Shown: piece by piece, positions 35,711-45,451 of the stretch
Position numbering within the stretch: the stretch's first letter is position 1
How the letters are laid out: every line of letters begins with the position of its first letter
Source of the DNA: Marinospirillum insulare DSM 21763
Lineage (GTDB): Bacteria > Pseudomonadota > Gammaproteobacteria > Pseudomonadales > Halomonadaceae
Assembly: GCF_000686905.1 (NCBI RefSeq)
Contig: NZ_JMLW01000006.1
Coordinates: 1-64,000 of the forward strand
DNA length: 64,000 nt
Direction: 5' to 3'
Made by a program: the position numbers and the translations under genes
The notes under the pieces: model-generated
Database searches by the model: none
Told to the model about the DNA's origin: nothing
Seen by the model: only the letters and a program-made list of their open reading frames with translations

Positions 35711-37276
35711 CTAAAGCAACCACTCAACTGGCAGCCAGCCGATGACCTTCAAGCTGAGGTTGCTCCAAAAACCACTGCCCGGCTCTTTAGTTAAAGGAGA
35801 CGCAGCATCATTACTAGGGTTAACCCATACCAGCTTTCCGTCTTCTTTTTTAACTTGCCAGGCTGTACCTGCTAAACCTGTATCAAATGCAGTATGCAGC
35901 CCACCTGCCAAGCGCTCACTATCTATTAGCAAACCCATTTCAGTATTTAAGCGTGCTGAACGTGGATCAAAGTTAAACGAACCTACAAAAATACGTTTAC
36001 CATCGACGGCAAAGGTTTTGGCATGCAGGCTGGCACCTGAAGAACCAAAGGGCCCCAGCTTTTTACTCACCTCATCACCACCGTCTACCTGGCGGCGCAG
36101 CTCAAAAAGCTCAACCCCGCCTTCTAACATTTTTTTTCGTCGTTTCGCATAGCCCGCATGCACAGGCAGCACATCAGTTGCTTCCAATGAATTGGTTAAC
36201 ATTCGTACTTCTACGCCTCTTTTTTCAAGCCTAGTAAAGGCTTTCACACCCTCTTTACCCGGCACAAAATAGGCAGAAACCCCGTCAAACTGTTGTTCAA
36301 TGGTGCCAACCGCTTCAGCAATATGCCCACCCAGCAAATCTTCTTTTGGCAAAGCGCCCTGCCCTTTTGCAGGGCTATCACTGACCAGCTTAACCTTAGT
36401 CCATTCCAACTCTAGATCGCCAGCAGTAAGCCTAGTAACCATTTCTGTTTCTTGTAAAATTTTTCTATAGTCCGCCATTTGCTGACTCTGATTGTAGCCA
36501 GCAATTTTATCTGTAATGGGGGTGCCTTTAGCTGGCTTGGTCACAATTTGACCGGCTGGATAAGCAGAAGGGCTATTCCAATAACGATCAAAGTCTTGTG
36601 AAATTAGTGGTACGACTTCTCCTGCAACCAGCACATCTAAGTCAACAAATAAGGGTGTTATGCCAGTACTAAAATATTCATCACCAATATTACGACCACC
36701 CAGCACACTGGCATGACCATCGACGGTAAAACTTTTATTGTGCATGCGGCGATTCAGCCGAAAAAAATCAAAGGTGAAAGAAAGCAGTTTGAATTTTCGT
36801 AAATTAAAAGGGTTCCATAAACGTACTTCAACATTCGGGTGTGCCTGTAACGCAGCAATTTCAGGGTCTAAACCAGAAGTTCCATGATCATCTAACAACA
36901 ACCTTACTTGCACACCTCGGTCTGCAGCTTGTTTCAATCTGTCTAATAATAAATAACCCGTTAGGTCAGCACGCCAAATATAGTATTGAGTATCTATAGA
37001 AGAGGTGGCTGCATCCGCTAATAACATGCGCGCTGCAAAAGCTTCAGCTCCTTTAGACAAGGGAATAACACCTGTTAAATCTGGGTGTTCAGATTTCATT
37101 TCATTAATGGCTACTGCTAACCTACCTTCTGTAGCTGGTGGTAAAGCTGCTGAATACTCACCCTGATTTTTGGGTAGAGTAAAACCACAGCCAGCAATAA
37201 AAATAGACAAGGCAAGCACTAATGAGAAAGTGACGGGCAAAATCAAAACACTGGAGCTTTTATTAAAGCGTTTCAT
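35711..37276 (-). CDS. Phospholipase D-family lipoprotein (cardiolipin synthase C-like)
   Basis: The 521-residue protein starts with a lipoprotein signal ending FIAGC (Cys30) from the ATG at 37276 (AGGA upstream). Two HKD motifs are present: HNKSFTVDGHASVLGGRN and HAKTFAVDGKRIFVGSFN. This is the layout of ClsC/YmdC, which makes cardiolipin from phosphatidylglycerol and phosphatidylethanolamine, but the lipoprotein anchor leaves the compartment uncertain. A terminator for the upstream fumarase gene lies just before it. Confidence 0.85.
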   Translation of the reverse strand: MKRFNKSSSVLILPVTFSLVLALSIFIAGCGFTLPKNQGEYSAALPPATEGRLAVAINEMKSEHPDLTGVIPLSKGAEAFAARMLLADAATSSIDTQYYIWRADLTGYLLLDRLKQAADRGVQVRLLLDDHGTSGLDPEIAALQAHPNVEVRLWNPFNLRKFKLLSFTFDFFRLNRRMHNKSFTVDGHASVLGGRNIGDEYFSTGITPLFVDLDVLVAGEVVPLISQDFDRYWNSPSAYPAGQIVTKPAKGTPITDKIAGYNQSQQMADYRKILQETEMVTRLTAGDLELEWTKVKLVSDSPAKGQGALPKEDLLGGHIAEAVGTIEQQFDGVSAYFVPGKEGVKAFTRLEKRGVEVRMLTNSLEATDVLPVHAGYAKRRKKMLEGGVELFELRRQVDGGDEVSKKLGPFGSSGASLHAKTFAVDGKRIFVGSFNFDPRSARLNTEMGLLIDSERLAGGLHTAFDTGLAGTAWQVKKEDGKLVWVNPSNDAASPLTKEPGSGFWSNLSLKVIGWLPVEWLL

Positions 37277-37283
37277 AAACATC

Positions 37284-37314
37284 CTAAAAACAAACCCCAT
37301 CCTTGGGGTTTGTT
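37284..37314 (-). terminator. Terminator of the class I fumarase gene
   Basis: A ten-base perfect stem (AACAAACCCC/GGGGTTTGTT) with a six-base loop is followed on the minus strand by TTTTT. It lies within 36 bases of the fumarase stop at 37320. Confidence 0.85.
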
Positions 37315-37319
37315 TATCA

Positions 37320-38837
37320 CTAGCCTTGAGTGGCATCTTTAGCAATTATATCCTTCCACTTAGCTGGGCCAAGGGTATGGATAGAATCACCAGCAACGTC
37401 CACGGCAACCGTTACGGGCATGTCTTCTACGTCAAACTCGTAGATAGCTTCCATCCCCAAGTCTTCAAAAGCCAGCACTTTGGCATGTTTAATTGCCTGA
37501 GCAACCAAATAAGCAGCACCACCGACAGCCATTAGGTAAACGGCTTGGTTATCACGAATGGCATCTATACCCATAGGACCACGCTCAGACTTACCTATCA
37601 TGCCCAGCAAGCCGGTTTTTTCTAGTACAGTGCGGGTAAACTTGTCCATACGCGTTGCGGTTGTAGGGCCGGCTGGTCCAACCACTTCGTCACGTACTGG
37701 GTCTACAGGGCCAACGTAATAGATAAACTTGCCTTTTAAATCTACCGGCAGCTCTTCACCTTTGTTAATCATGTCTACCATGCGCTTATGCGCAGCATCT
37801 CGGCCTGTCAACATTTTGCCCGTTAGTAAAACCACATCGCCAGGCTTTAAGTCTTTCACTTCTTCACGCGTTACCGTGTTTAGATTAATGCGCTTAACGT
37901 CAGCACCCGCTTCACGGGTCACTTCTGGCCAGTCTTCTAACTTAGGTGCTTCTAAAACTGCAGGACCAGAACCATCTAGAGTGAAATGCGTGTGGCGAGT
38001 GGCTGCACAGTTAGGAATAAGTGCTACAGGCTTGTTAGCTGCATGGGTTGGGTAGTCTTTAACTTTTACATCTAAAACGGTGGTTAACCCACCTAAACCT
38101 TGTGCGCCTACCCCTAGCTGGTTAATTTTGTCGAAGAGTTCTAAACGCAACTCTTCAGGGCGATTACTTGCACCACGCTTTTGTAAATCTTGAATATCAA
38201 TGGGTTCAAGCAAGGCTTCTTTAGCTAAAAGCATGGCTTTTTCTGCCGTACCGCCAATACCTATGCCTAGCATACCGGGTGGACACCAGCCCGCACCCAT
38301 TTTTGGAATTTGCTCTAAAACCCAGTCAACCACGCTGTCGGAAGGGTTTAACATAGCAAAATGTGACTTGGCTTCAGAGCCACCACCTTTGGCAGCTACG
38401 TGTACTTCAACCTTGCTACCAGGCACCAGTTTTACATGAATAATAGCTGGTGTGTTGTCTTTGGTGTTAGCTCGCTTACCGTCTGGGTCTGCCAATACAG
38501 AAGCACGCAAAACATTATCTGGTAGAAGGTAAGCTTTACGAACACCCTCGTTAACCATGTCTTCAACACCCATGGTTGCGCCGTCCCAGCGTACATCCAT
38601 ACCCACTTCTAAAAAGACAGTGACTATGCCGGTATCTTGACAAATAGGACGATGCCCCATAGCACACATGCGTGAGTTAATTAAAATTTGTGCCATGGCA
38701 TCTTTTGCCGCTGGCGATTCTTCACGCTCATAAGCAGCATTTAAAGAATCAATAAAATCTTTAGGGTGGTAATAAGAAATAAATTGCAGAGCATCGGCAA
38801 CACTCTGAATTAAGTCTTCCTGGCGGATGACGGTCAT
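37320..38837 (-). CDS. fumA: Fumarate hydratase class I (4Fe-4S)
   Basis: The iron-sulfur fumarase interconverts fumarate and malate in the TCA cycle. Motifs include GHRPICQDTGIVTVF, where one cluster Cys resides, GGGSEAKSHFAML, PPGMLGIGIGGTAEKA and the C-terminal GPTTATRMDKFT. ATG at 38837 (GAGG upstream) gives 505 residues, the one-chain class I size in Pseudomonas-type bacteria. An in-frame upstream Met adds 24 residues with no support. The single-gene unit has its own terminator. Confidence 0.94.
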   Translation of the reverse strand: MTVIRQEDLIQSVADALQFISYYHPKDFIDSLNAAYEREESPAAKDAMAQILINSRMCAMGHRPICQDTGIVTVFLEVGMDVRWDGATMGVEDMVNEGVRKAYLLPDNVLRASVLADPDGKRANTKDNTPAIIHVKLVPGSKVEVHVAAKGGGSEAKSHFAMLNPSDSVVDWVLEQIPKMGAGWCPPGMLGIGIGGTAEKAMLLAKEALLEPIDIQDLQKRGASNRPEELRLELFDKINQLGVGAQGLGGLTTVLDVKVKDYPTHAANKPVALIPNCAATRHTHFTLDGSGPAVLEAPKLEDWPEVTREAGADVKRINLNTVTREEVKDLKPGDVVLLTGKMLTGRDAAHKRMVDMINKGEELPVDLKGKFIYYVGPVDPVRDEVVGPAGPTTATRMDKFTRTVLEKTGLLGMIGKSERGPMGIDAIRDNQAVYLMAVGGAAYLVAQAIKHAKVLAFEDLGMEAIYEFDVEDMPVTVAVDVAGDSIHTLGPAKWKDIIAKDATQG

Positions 38838-39030
38838 AAACGAGGTCCTCTTCTTCATCTGATTTTGTTGCGTGCAAGTATAACACCGCCTTGAATACAG
38901 ACCAGCCACCTAAGGTCGATAAGTTAAATAGGTTACCTTTACAGCCTTTATTCCTGTAAGCTAAGTTCTCCCGCCTGCAGAGCTAGGCCTTTTCGTATTT
39001 TTTCTGTCAGTTACCGAGATTTATCCCCAC

Positions 39031-40320
39031 ATGAGTTTTTCTACTCTGGGCCTAAGCGCCCCGATTCTTGACGCTCTTAAAGAGCAGGGCTATACCCGCC
39101 CAACACCTATTCAAGCCCAAGCCATCCCCGCCATTTTAGCAGGCAAAGATGTTATGGCAGCTGCACAAACAGGTACGGGTAAAACAGCTGGTTTTACCCT
39201 GCCTATTTTAGAGCGCCTAGCAGCAGGCAAACCTGCCACTGCTAACCAAGCTCGCGCATTAATTTTAACCCCCACGCGTGAACTAGCTGCCCAGGTAGCA
39301 GAAAGCGTTGCTACCTATAGCCAAGGTTTAAAACTAACCTCTACGGTAGTTTTTGGTGGCGTTAAAATTAACCCACAAATGATGAAGCTGCGTAAAGGCG
39401 TCGATATTCTGGTTGCTACCCCAGGCCGCCTAATGGATTTATACAACCAAAATGCTGTGAAATTTTCTAAACTTGAAGTGTTGGTACTAGATGAAGCCGA
39501 CCGTATGTTAGATATGGGCTTTATTCACGACATTAAAAAGATTTTAAAAATTCTGCCGCCTAAGCGTCAAAACTTATTATTTTCGGCTACTTTTTCTAAC
39601 GATATTCGTAAACTTGCTAGGGGCCTAGTCAACAACCCAGTTGAAGTGTCAGTCACACCCCCTAATGCCGCTGCACCTAGCGTTGAGCAAAAAATTTATA
39701 AAGTTGAAAAAGCTGAAAAAGCTGCTTTATTAGTACAACTCATTAAAGACCATAACTGGTTTCAGGTATTGGTATTCACTAAAACCAAACACGGTGCCAA
39801 TAAGCTTACCCAACAGTTAGAAGCTTCAGGCTTTCAAGCTGCTGCTATTCATGGCAATAAAAGTCAAGGCGCAAGAACCAAAGCTTTAACTGGTTTTAAA
39901 GATGGCAGTGTGCAAGTTTTAGTGGCAACCGATATTGCCGCACGCGGCTTAGACATAGATCAACTACCACAAGTGGTGAACTACGAGCTGCCCAACGTGG
40001 CAGAAGACTATGTACACCGCATTGGCCGTACAGGTAGAGCGGGCTCTACAGGTCAGGCTATTTCGTTAGTGTCTAAAGATGAAGTAAAACTATTGCGTGA
40101 TATTGAGCGCTTAATTAAAAAGGCTCTAACCGTTGAAAGCCTACCTGAATTTAATAAAACACTAGCCAAGTTACCACCAAGAAATCGGTCTAATAATCAG
40201 CCTAGAAAAAACCAACCCTCAGCTCCAGGGCAAAAGCCAGCAGCTAGAAAGCCTAGGTCAAAAAGTTTTGGCTCCAAAAAAAACTATCCCAAAAAACCAG
40301 GGACAAAAGCCGACAATTAA
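39031..40320 (+). CDS. rhlE: DEAD-box RNA helicase RhlE
   Basis: The 429-residue helicase has the Q motif [11 protein letters not shown], Walker [22 protein letters not shown] in [15 protein letters not shown] and [11 protein letters not shown] basic, low-complexity C-terminal tail (residues about 375-429, rich in Lys, Pro, Asn) is the RhlE type. Acts in ribosome assembly and RNA decay. The stop lies in the first copy of a 20-base tandem repeat. Confidence 0.95.
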   Translation: MSFSTLGLSAPILDALKEQGYTRPTPIQAQAIPAILAGKDVMAAAQTGTGKTAGFTLPILERLAAGKPATANQARALILTPTRELAAQVAESVATYSQGLKLTSTVVFGGVKINPQMMKLRKGVDILVATPGRLMDLYNQNAVKFSKLEVLVLDEADRMLDMGFIHDIKKILKILPPKRQNLLFSATFSNDIRKLARGLVNNPVEVSVTPPNAAAPSVEQKIYKVEKAEKAALLVQLIKDHNWFQVLVFTKTKHGANKLTQQLEASGFQAAAIHGNKSQGARTKALTGFKDGSVQVLVATDIAARGLDIDQLPQVVNYELPNVAEDYVHRIGRTGRAGSTGQAISLVSKDEVKLLRDIERLIKKALTVESLPEFNKTLAKLPPRNRSNNQPRKNQPSAPGQKPAARKPRSKSFGSKKNYPKKPGTKADN

Positions 40321-40348
40321 GAGCTAAAGCTGACAACTAAGAACTAAA
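40309..40348 (+). repeat. 20-base tandem duplication at the rhlE 3' end
   Basis: Two adjacent 20-base units match at 17 of 20 positions; the first contains the rhlE stop codon. The duplication lengthens the rhlE-mlaE gap and may be a fossil of polymerase slippage. No function is implied. Confidence 0.6.
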
Positions 40349-40388
40349 AAGGGATACTTCAATCCTTAAGGATTTTTTTGGAGTAGCT

Positions 40389-41480
40389 ATGCAAGAGCAA
40401 AGGCAACAACCTAGCCTTTCACTAATTGATGGTAACTACTTACTTTATGGCGATTGGACTACGGCTTATTTAAAGCAGTGGCTCGATCTCCAACCATCGA
40501 TTGCTGCCTACTCAAAAGAACTTAAAATCGTAACACTAGCCATGGACACTAACGGAGCCATGGCTTTTTTACACATTTTTGGCAAACAAGCTAGCAACTG
40601 GCCTGAAGGTTTAACTCCAACACAGCAACAACTACTGCGTCTGGTACTAAAGGAAGGCGAAGAGTCTATTCCAGAGCCTAAAAGCCCAAACTGGTTAGCA
40701 GACCTTGGCTTTAGATTTAGTCAGTTTTGGGGGCATGCTAACCAACTGTTAAACTTTATAGGTCAACTCTTTACTGCCTTTTACACCCTGCTATGCAACC
40801 CTCGCCAATTCAAACCTAAGCTTTTGTTCGATGTCATCCAACGCGATGGCTTGCATGCTGTACCCATTATTGCACTGCTAGCTTTCTTGCTAGGTGCTGT
40901 TATCGCTTGGCAAGGAGGTTTACAACTAAAAACCTACGGGGCCAATGTATTTATTGTTGAATTAGTAGCCCTTACCCACCTAAGAGAGTTAGGCCCATTA
41001 ATTACTGCTATTTTGGTGGCTGGGCGTTCGGGTTCAGCCTACGCTGCACAGCTGGCTACCATGAATATCAACCAAGAAATTCTAGCCTTACGCAGTCTGG
41101 GACAAAACCCTTTTGACTGGTTAATTTTACCTAAACTACTAGGTTTAATTATTACCCTTCCATTATTAACACTCCTGGCCGATTTAACTGGTTTGCTCGG
41201 TGGTAGTTTAGTTGCTCACCTACAACTAGAAATTAGTCCCACTCTTTTCTGGCAAAGGCTTAGCCAAGAAGTTAGCGTTAGCCATTTTTTTATTGGCATG
41301 ATTAAAGCACCTGTGTTTGCCATTGTGATTGTCAGCGTAGGTTGTATGCAAGGCATGCTAGCCAGTGGAGGCGCAGATGCTGTCGGGGAAAGAACAACCC
41401 GCAGCGTAGTTCAAGCTATATTTTTAGTCATCATTATTGATGCTGTTTTTTCAGTTATTTTCAGTAATACAGGCTGGTAA
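40389..41480 (+). CDS. MlaE-like lipid ABC transporter permease with N-terminal STAS-like domain
   Basis: The 363-residue permease has a soluble N-terminus (residues 1-100) resembling a STAS domain (YLLYGDWTTAYLKQWLDLQ; LAMDTNGAMAFLHIFG) fused to an MlaE membrane domain (from about residue 130) with ELVALTHLRELGPLITAILVAGRSGSAYAAQL, the family signature. The fusion replaces the separate MlaB seen in E. coli. First gene of a permease-ATPase-MCE-lipoprotein operon, with GGAG 8 bases before the ATG. Confidence 0.9.
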   Translation: MQEQRQQPSLSLIDGNYLLYGDWTTAYLKQWLDLQPSIAAYSKELKIVTLAMDTNGAMAFLHIFGKQASNWPEGLTPTQQQLLRLVLKEGEESIPEPKSPNWLADLGFRFSQFWGHANQLLNFIGQLFTAFYTLLCNPRQFKPKLLFDVIQRDGLHAVPIIALLAFLLGAVIAWQGGLQLKTYGANVFIVELVALTHLRELGPLITAILVAGRSGSAYAAQLATMNINQEILALRSLGQNPFDWLILPKLLGLIITLPLLTLLADLTGLLGGSLVAHLQLEISPTLFWQRLSQEVSVSHFFIGMIKAPVFAIVIVSVGCMQGMLASGGADAVGERTTRSVVQAIFLVIIIDAVFSVIFSNTGW

Positions 41481-41481
41481 A

Positions 41482-42273
41482 ATGCAAAGCCCTAACCTAC
41501 CCCTTGTTGAACTTAAAAACATTACCACCCAGTTTGGTAGCCAAGTTGTACACCAAAACTTAAATTTAAAAATTAACCGTGGTGAGCGTTTGGCACTGGT
41601 CGGTGGTAGCGGTAGTGGTAAGTCAGTGCTCTTAAGCGAGATAGCACTTTTAAAAACACCCCAAGCAGGCAGCGTCACTTTATTTGGACAAGCTACAGAT
41701 CAGCTTTCTACCAACCACTTGATTCAACTAAGAAAAAAAATGGGCATTATGTTTCAACAGGGTGCTATGTTTACTAGCTTAAACCTGCTTGAAAACATTA
41801 TGCTGCCCCTAAGAGAACACCAGCGCCTACCCGAAAGCTTTATAAAAGAGCTAGCCATGCTAAAAATAAAGCTCGTTGGCCTAGCAGCCAGTGCAGCAAC
41901 TAAGTTACCCCAAGAATTAAGTGGCGGCATGCTGAAACGTGCCGCCGTTGCACGCGCCCTAGCCCTAGACCCTAACCTGTTATTGTTAGATGAACCCACT
42001 GCAGGTTTAGACCCAGCCAGCGCCAGCGATTTTGATGATATGCTACTGGAATTACATGCCACTCTAGACTTAACACTTATTCTAGTAACCCATGATTTAG
42101 ATTCACTGTGGCGAGTTAGTAATCAAGTCGCTTTTTTAGGAGACAAACAGGTGTTAAGTAAAGCACCCATGGAAAAACTAACGGTCAATAGCCATCCAGT
42201 CATTAAGCATTACTTTGCTAACACCCGTGCTGCTGGTGCACGCACACGCGGTATAGGAGTTAACCAAGGATGA
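41482..42273 (+). CDS. MlaF-like lipid ABC transporter ATP-binding protein
   Basis: A 263-residue ATPase with Walker A GGSGSGKSVLL, Q-loop MFQQGAMFTSLN, signature ELSGGMLKRAAVARA and Walker B LLLLDEPTAGLDP; the GGMLKR form is characteristic of MlaF/MCE transporters. The ATG at 41482 is one base past the permease stop; an upstream in-frame Met lies inside the permease gene. It overlaps the MCE gene by 4 bases. Confidence 0.92.
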   Translation: MQSPNLPLVELKNITTQFGSQVVHQNLNLKINRGERLALVGGSGSGKSVLLSEIALLKTPQAGSVTLFGQATDQLSTNHLIQLRKKMGIMFQQGAMFTSLNLLENIMLPLREHQRLPESFIKELAMLKIKLVGLAASAATKLPQELSGGMLKRAAVARALALDPNLLLLDEPTAGLDPASASDFDDMLLELHATLDLTLILVTHDLDSLWRVSNQVAFLGDKQVLSKAPMEKLTVNSHPVIKHYFANTRAAGARTRGIGVNQG

Positions 42274-43121
42274 ACCCAAAAATTAACTACACTCTTGTAG
42301 GTGGCTTTGTTGTTCTGCTTATATTAGCTGGGCTATTTTTTATAGGCTATATGACGCAAGACAGCCGCAATACAGACCGAGTAGCCTATGTCACCTACTT
42401 TTATGATTCAGTTTCTGGCTTAAATGAACGTGCAGCAGTGAAGTACCGTGGTGTTCCAGTTGGTTATGTAGAAAAAATTAGCCTAGTGAATGACCCTGAA
42501 GAAAGAGTCAAGCTATCACTACGTTTAGACAACGACCTACCCATCCGAAAAAGTACTTTTGCTACCCTACAATTCCAAGGTATCACCGGGCTGTTATTTA
42601 TTGATCTACATACTAGCGACACTCAGGGAGAAAGGCTTGAAACTAGCGAAAAGCAGCCTGCAACAATTGCCAGTCAAAGCTCTCGCCTAGGTGAAATTAC
42701 TGAAAAAGTTGATGTGGCTCTACAGAATTTTAATCAACTCACTAAATCACTGAATCAGCTAACCGATCAGCTAAGTGTTTTAACCAATCAACGCATGCAG
42801 CAGCAAGTAAGCAGCCTGCTCACTTCTTTAGAACAACTAAGCAATACAGCAGAAGAACGCATCAGCGCTTTTGAACCCCAAGTATTTAACCAGCTAGCCC
42901 ATGATTTTTCTGACAGCACAAAAGAATTACAAGCAAGCTTAACTCAAGAACTGCAGTTGATGAGCCAACAGTTACAAAATTTGAGTGAAGATACGCAAAC
43001 CAGTGCTCGACTACTCAGCCCATTACTTTTACAAGCTGAAAACCTTGCAGAACAACTAAGACTTGAAAGCAACACCTGGATACGTAGCAATCAAACCCAA
43101 CCTGCTGGCCCAGGCGAATAG
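42270..43121 (+). CDS. MCE-domain (MlaD-like) substrate-binding protein
   Basis: The 283-residue periplasmic protein is anchored by one N-terminal span (residues 8-28) and has one MCE domain (about 38-118) with the GLNERAAVKYRGVPVGYVEKI pattern, then a long coiled-coil C-terminus (about 145-270, heptad Leu/Gln rich). MCE rings shuttle phospholipid across the periplasm; the extended coiled coil is more like Pqi/Mce-type proteins than E. coli MlaD (183 residues). Confidence 0.9.
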   Translation: MNPKINYTLVGGFVVLLILAGLFFIGYMTQDSRNTDRVAYVTYFYDSVSGLNERAAVKYRGVPVGYVEKISLVNDPEERVKLSLRLDNDLPIRKSTFATLQFQGITGLLFIDLHTSDTQGERLETSEKQPATIASQSSRLGEITEKVDVALQNFNQLTKSLNQLTDQLSVLTNQRMQQQVSSLLTSLEQLSNTAEERISAFEPQVFNQLAHDFSDSTKELQASLTQELQLMSQQLQNLSEDTQTSARLLSPLLLQAENLAEQLRLESNTWIRSNQTQPAGPGE

Positions 43122-43138
43122 GCTACAAGGAGAGCAGT

Positions 43139-43753
43139 ATGCGTTATTTTTTTTCCCTAGTATTAACCGGCTGGTTATTAACGGGTTGTACTGATAGCTT
43201 GTTAGTTCCCCAGCCAGAAACAGCACCTCAGCAATGGCTACTCAAAACACTTCCTAGCCCACCAGACACATTAACCAACCAGCCAATGAGTTTAGGTATT
43301 TCTTTAGCTGTTGAACGCCCCACCGCACCAGCCCCCTTGCGCACAAGAGAAATTTGGTATCGTAGCCAAGAACACCAACTATCACCCTTTGGTAAACAAA
43401 GGTGGGCAGAAAGCTTAGACCAACAAGTTCAGCAGCTTATAAGTAATTTTTTGGGCCAGCAGTCATGGTTAGAAACCAGCCTAGTTGACCAGCCTGGTTA
43501 CCGTTCAACTTATCGCTTACGCATCACCCTGCAAGAATGGTATTTAAATACAGCCAAACAGCAGCTAGATATAGCAATTCAAATTAACCTGCTAGATGCA
43601 CAGGGCAATAATCTTTTGCAACACCAATGGAATGCTCAGCCACAAGTAACAGAATTAACCACCGCAGCTCTGCTAGCTACCAGCCAAGCCTGGTTAGATC
43701 ATTGGGCTATAGAAGTCAGTGATTTACTGTATGAACAACTCAAGTCGCCTTGA
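43139..43753 (+). CDS. PqiC-type ABC-transport auxiliary lipoprotein
   Basis: This 204-residue protein has a lipoprotein signal with lipobox LTGC (Cys17) and a DUF330/ABC-type_2 auxiliary fold: ISLAVERPTAPAPLRTREIWYRS then DQQVQQLISNFLGQQ, as in PqiC/YmbA, the outer-membrane partner of PqiAB. Its presence behind an MlaEFD-like set makes a hybrid transport system with an outer-membrane foot. GGAGAG precedes the ATG. Confidence 0.82.
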   Translation: MRYFFSLVLTGWLLTGCTDSLLVPQPETAPQQWLLKTLPSPPDTLTNQPMSLGISLAVERPTAPAPLRTREIWYRSQEHQLSPFGKQRWAESLDQQVQQLISNFLGQQSWLETSLVDQPGYRSTYRLRITLQEWYLNTAKQQLDIAIQINLLDAQGNNLLQHQWNAQPQVTELTTAALLATSQAWLDHWAIEVSDLLYEQLKSP

Positions 43754-43779
43754 TTAAAATCAAACGACAGCCAGATGGC

Positions 43780-43798
43780 TGAGTATAATTATCATTTA
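43780..43798. promoter_or_regulatory. Possible Fur box before the iron ABC transporter
   Basis: On the minus strand TAAATGATAATTATACTCA contains AATGATAATTAT, matching most of the 7-1-7 Fur consensus GATAATGATAATCATTATC. It lies about 65 bases before the permease start at 43862. A plausible iron-repression site; no experiment or scan was run. Confidence 0.45.
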
Positions 43799-43861
43799 CC
43801 AAACTAGCTAAATATGCTATTTTCAAACTAATATTTCCTAGTTAACAATGGCTTACACCCT

Positions 43862-45451
43862 ATGTCTGCACCTTTTGCGACTTACATTTATAGAGCTTGG
43901 GGACAAAGGCCACCTTTTTATATTTTAATACCCTCTGTGGTCATTGCGTTTGCCATGGTGGTGCCTTTGTTTTACTTGGGCTTAAGGGCTTTTCAGGCAG
44001 ACCCTGCCATGTTGCGGGAGCTGGTTTTTCGGCCGCGTAATTTAGAGCTACTTAGCAACACACTCAAACTGACGCTGGGGGTGCTATTAGTGACCACGCT
44101 TATGGCCTTGCCTACGGCTTGGTTAGTAACGCGCACTGATATTCGCTATAAAAAAGCCATCACCCTCTTGTCTGTTGTACCCCTTGCAGTACCCGGTTAT
44201 GTCATGGCCTATGCACTACTAGGTTTAGGTGGACACTATGGTATTTTTGCTCAACTATTTGACTGGCAACTACCACGCGTTAGCGGTTACTCGGGCGCAG
44301 TCTTTGCTTTAGCTTTTTACACCTTTCCCTATTTATTTTTAAACCTAAGGGCTGCCCTACTTGGGTTAGATAGAAGCTTAGAAGAAAGCGCACAATCTTT
44401 AGGTTACTCACCTACACAAATCTTTTTTAAGGTGCTTTTACCTCACCTAGCCCCTGCACTCATGGCGGGTTGGTTGGTTATTGGCTTGTATGTTATGGGT
44501 GATTTTGGAGCCGTCGCTTTAATGCGTTATGACGCTTTTAGCTATGCTATTTTCACCCAGTACTCAGGAGCTTTTGATCGAGTCTATGCCGCTTGGCTGT
44601 CACTTATGCTACTCGCCTTAGCGGGTAGTTTTGTATTGATGGAAACCCTAGTTAAACGTAAGCGACTTGCTAGCGTAGGTAGCGGTATAGCTCGCTCTAA
44701 AGCAGCCTCTAAACTTGGCTGGAAGGTCATTCCTGCTTGGGTTTATTTAGCTATAGTTTTCCTCTGTTCTTCAGGCTTACCCTTAATGATTTTGGCCTAT
44801 TGGTTAATTTTAGCTCCACCTGACTTAAGCTTTTTCTTAGCCGTACCTGCTACCTTTTTACGCTCTGCTATGGCTGCCTTTCCTGCTGCAATTTTAGCGG
44901 CTGGCTTTGCTTTACCTGTAGCCTACTTATTGGTGCGCTACCCTTCACGCATTTCTACTGCTATAGAACGCTCCACCTACATAGGCTATGCACTACCACC
45001 TTTAACGCTTGCTTTAGCTATGGTGTTCTTTTCTTTAAATACCGCTTTCTTCCTTTACCAAACCCTAGCCTTACTAATTATTACCTGGGCTTTAGCTAGC
45101 CTAGCCTTGGCTATGGGCCCAATACGCAGCGCCCTCTTACAAACCCGATCTAATTTAGAAGAAGCTTCCTTCTCTTTAGGTCATGGGCCCATCACTACTT
45201 TTTGGCAGGTTGTCTTCCCACGTTTAAATCGAGGCATTTTAGCTGCCATTACTTTAGTTTTTCTCTTTTGTATGAAAGAGTTACCTATAACCTTCTTATT
45301 AGCTCCTACAGGTTATACTACCCTTGCCGTAACAGTGTTTAGCCGTACATCTGAAGGCCTAATGGCTGAAGCGGCACCTTTTGCAGCGGCAATTGTTATT
45401 TTTTCCAGCCTCTCAGTAGGCATGGTTCTCAATCGCGAGAGCAAAAAATGA
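43862..45451 (+). CDS. Iron(III) ABC transporter permease (FbpB/SfuB-like)
   Basis: A 529-residue fused permease with two copies of the binding-protein-dependent membrane domain and two EAA loops: LEESAQSLGYSPTQIFFKVLLP (about 176-197) and LEEASFSLGHGPITTFWQVVFP (about 440-461). About twelve hydrophobic segments. Such double permeases import ferric ion in FbpABC/SfuABC systems. The periplasmic FbpA gene is not adjacent. It overlaps the ATPase gene by 4 bases. The start lacks a strong ribosome site and is uncertain. Confidence 0.87.
   Translation: MSAPFATYIYRAWGQRPPFYILIPSVVIAFAMVVPLFYLGLRAFQADPAMLRELVFRPRNLELLSNTLKLTLGVLLVTTLMALPTAWLVTRTDIRYKKAITLLSVVPLAVPGYVMAYALLGLGGHYGIFAQLFDWQLPRVSGYSGAVFALAFYTFPYLFLNLRAALLGLDRSLEESAQSLGYSPTQIFFKVLLPHLAPALMAGWLVIGLYVMGDFGAVALMRYDAFSYAIFTQYSGAFDRVYAAWLSLMLLALAGSFVLMETLVKRKRLASVGSGIARSKAASKLGWKVIPAWVYLAIVFLCSSGLPLMILAYWLILAPPDLSFFLAVPATFLRSAMAAFPAAILAAGFALPVAYLLVRYPSRISTAIERSTYIGYALPPLTLALAMVFFSLNTAFFLYQTLALLIITWALASLALAMGPIRSALLQTRSNLEEASFSLGHGPITTFWQVVFPRLNRGILAAITLVFLFCMKELPITFLLAPTGYTTLAVTVFSRTSEGLMAEAAPFAAAIVIFSSLSVGMVLNRESKK

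Noticed and set aside
35742-36152. 136-codon plus-strand frame inside the phospholipase D gene
   Set aside because: Antisense to a clear HKD gene and with no recognisable fold.
40361-40379. Rho-independent terminator after rhlE (ATCCTTAAGGAT followed by T7)
   Set aside because: The palindrome has no loop and the stem is AT-rich; it also overlaps the ribosome site region of the next gene.
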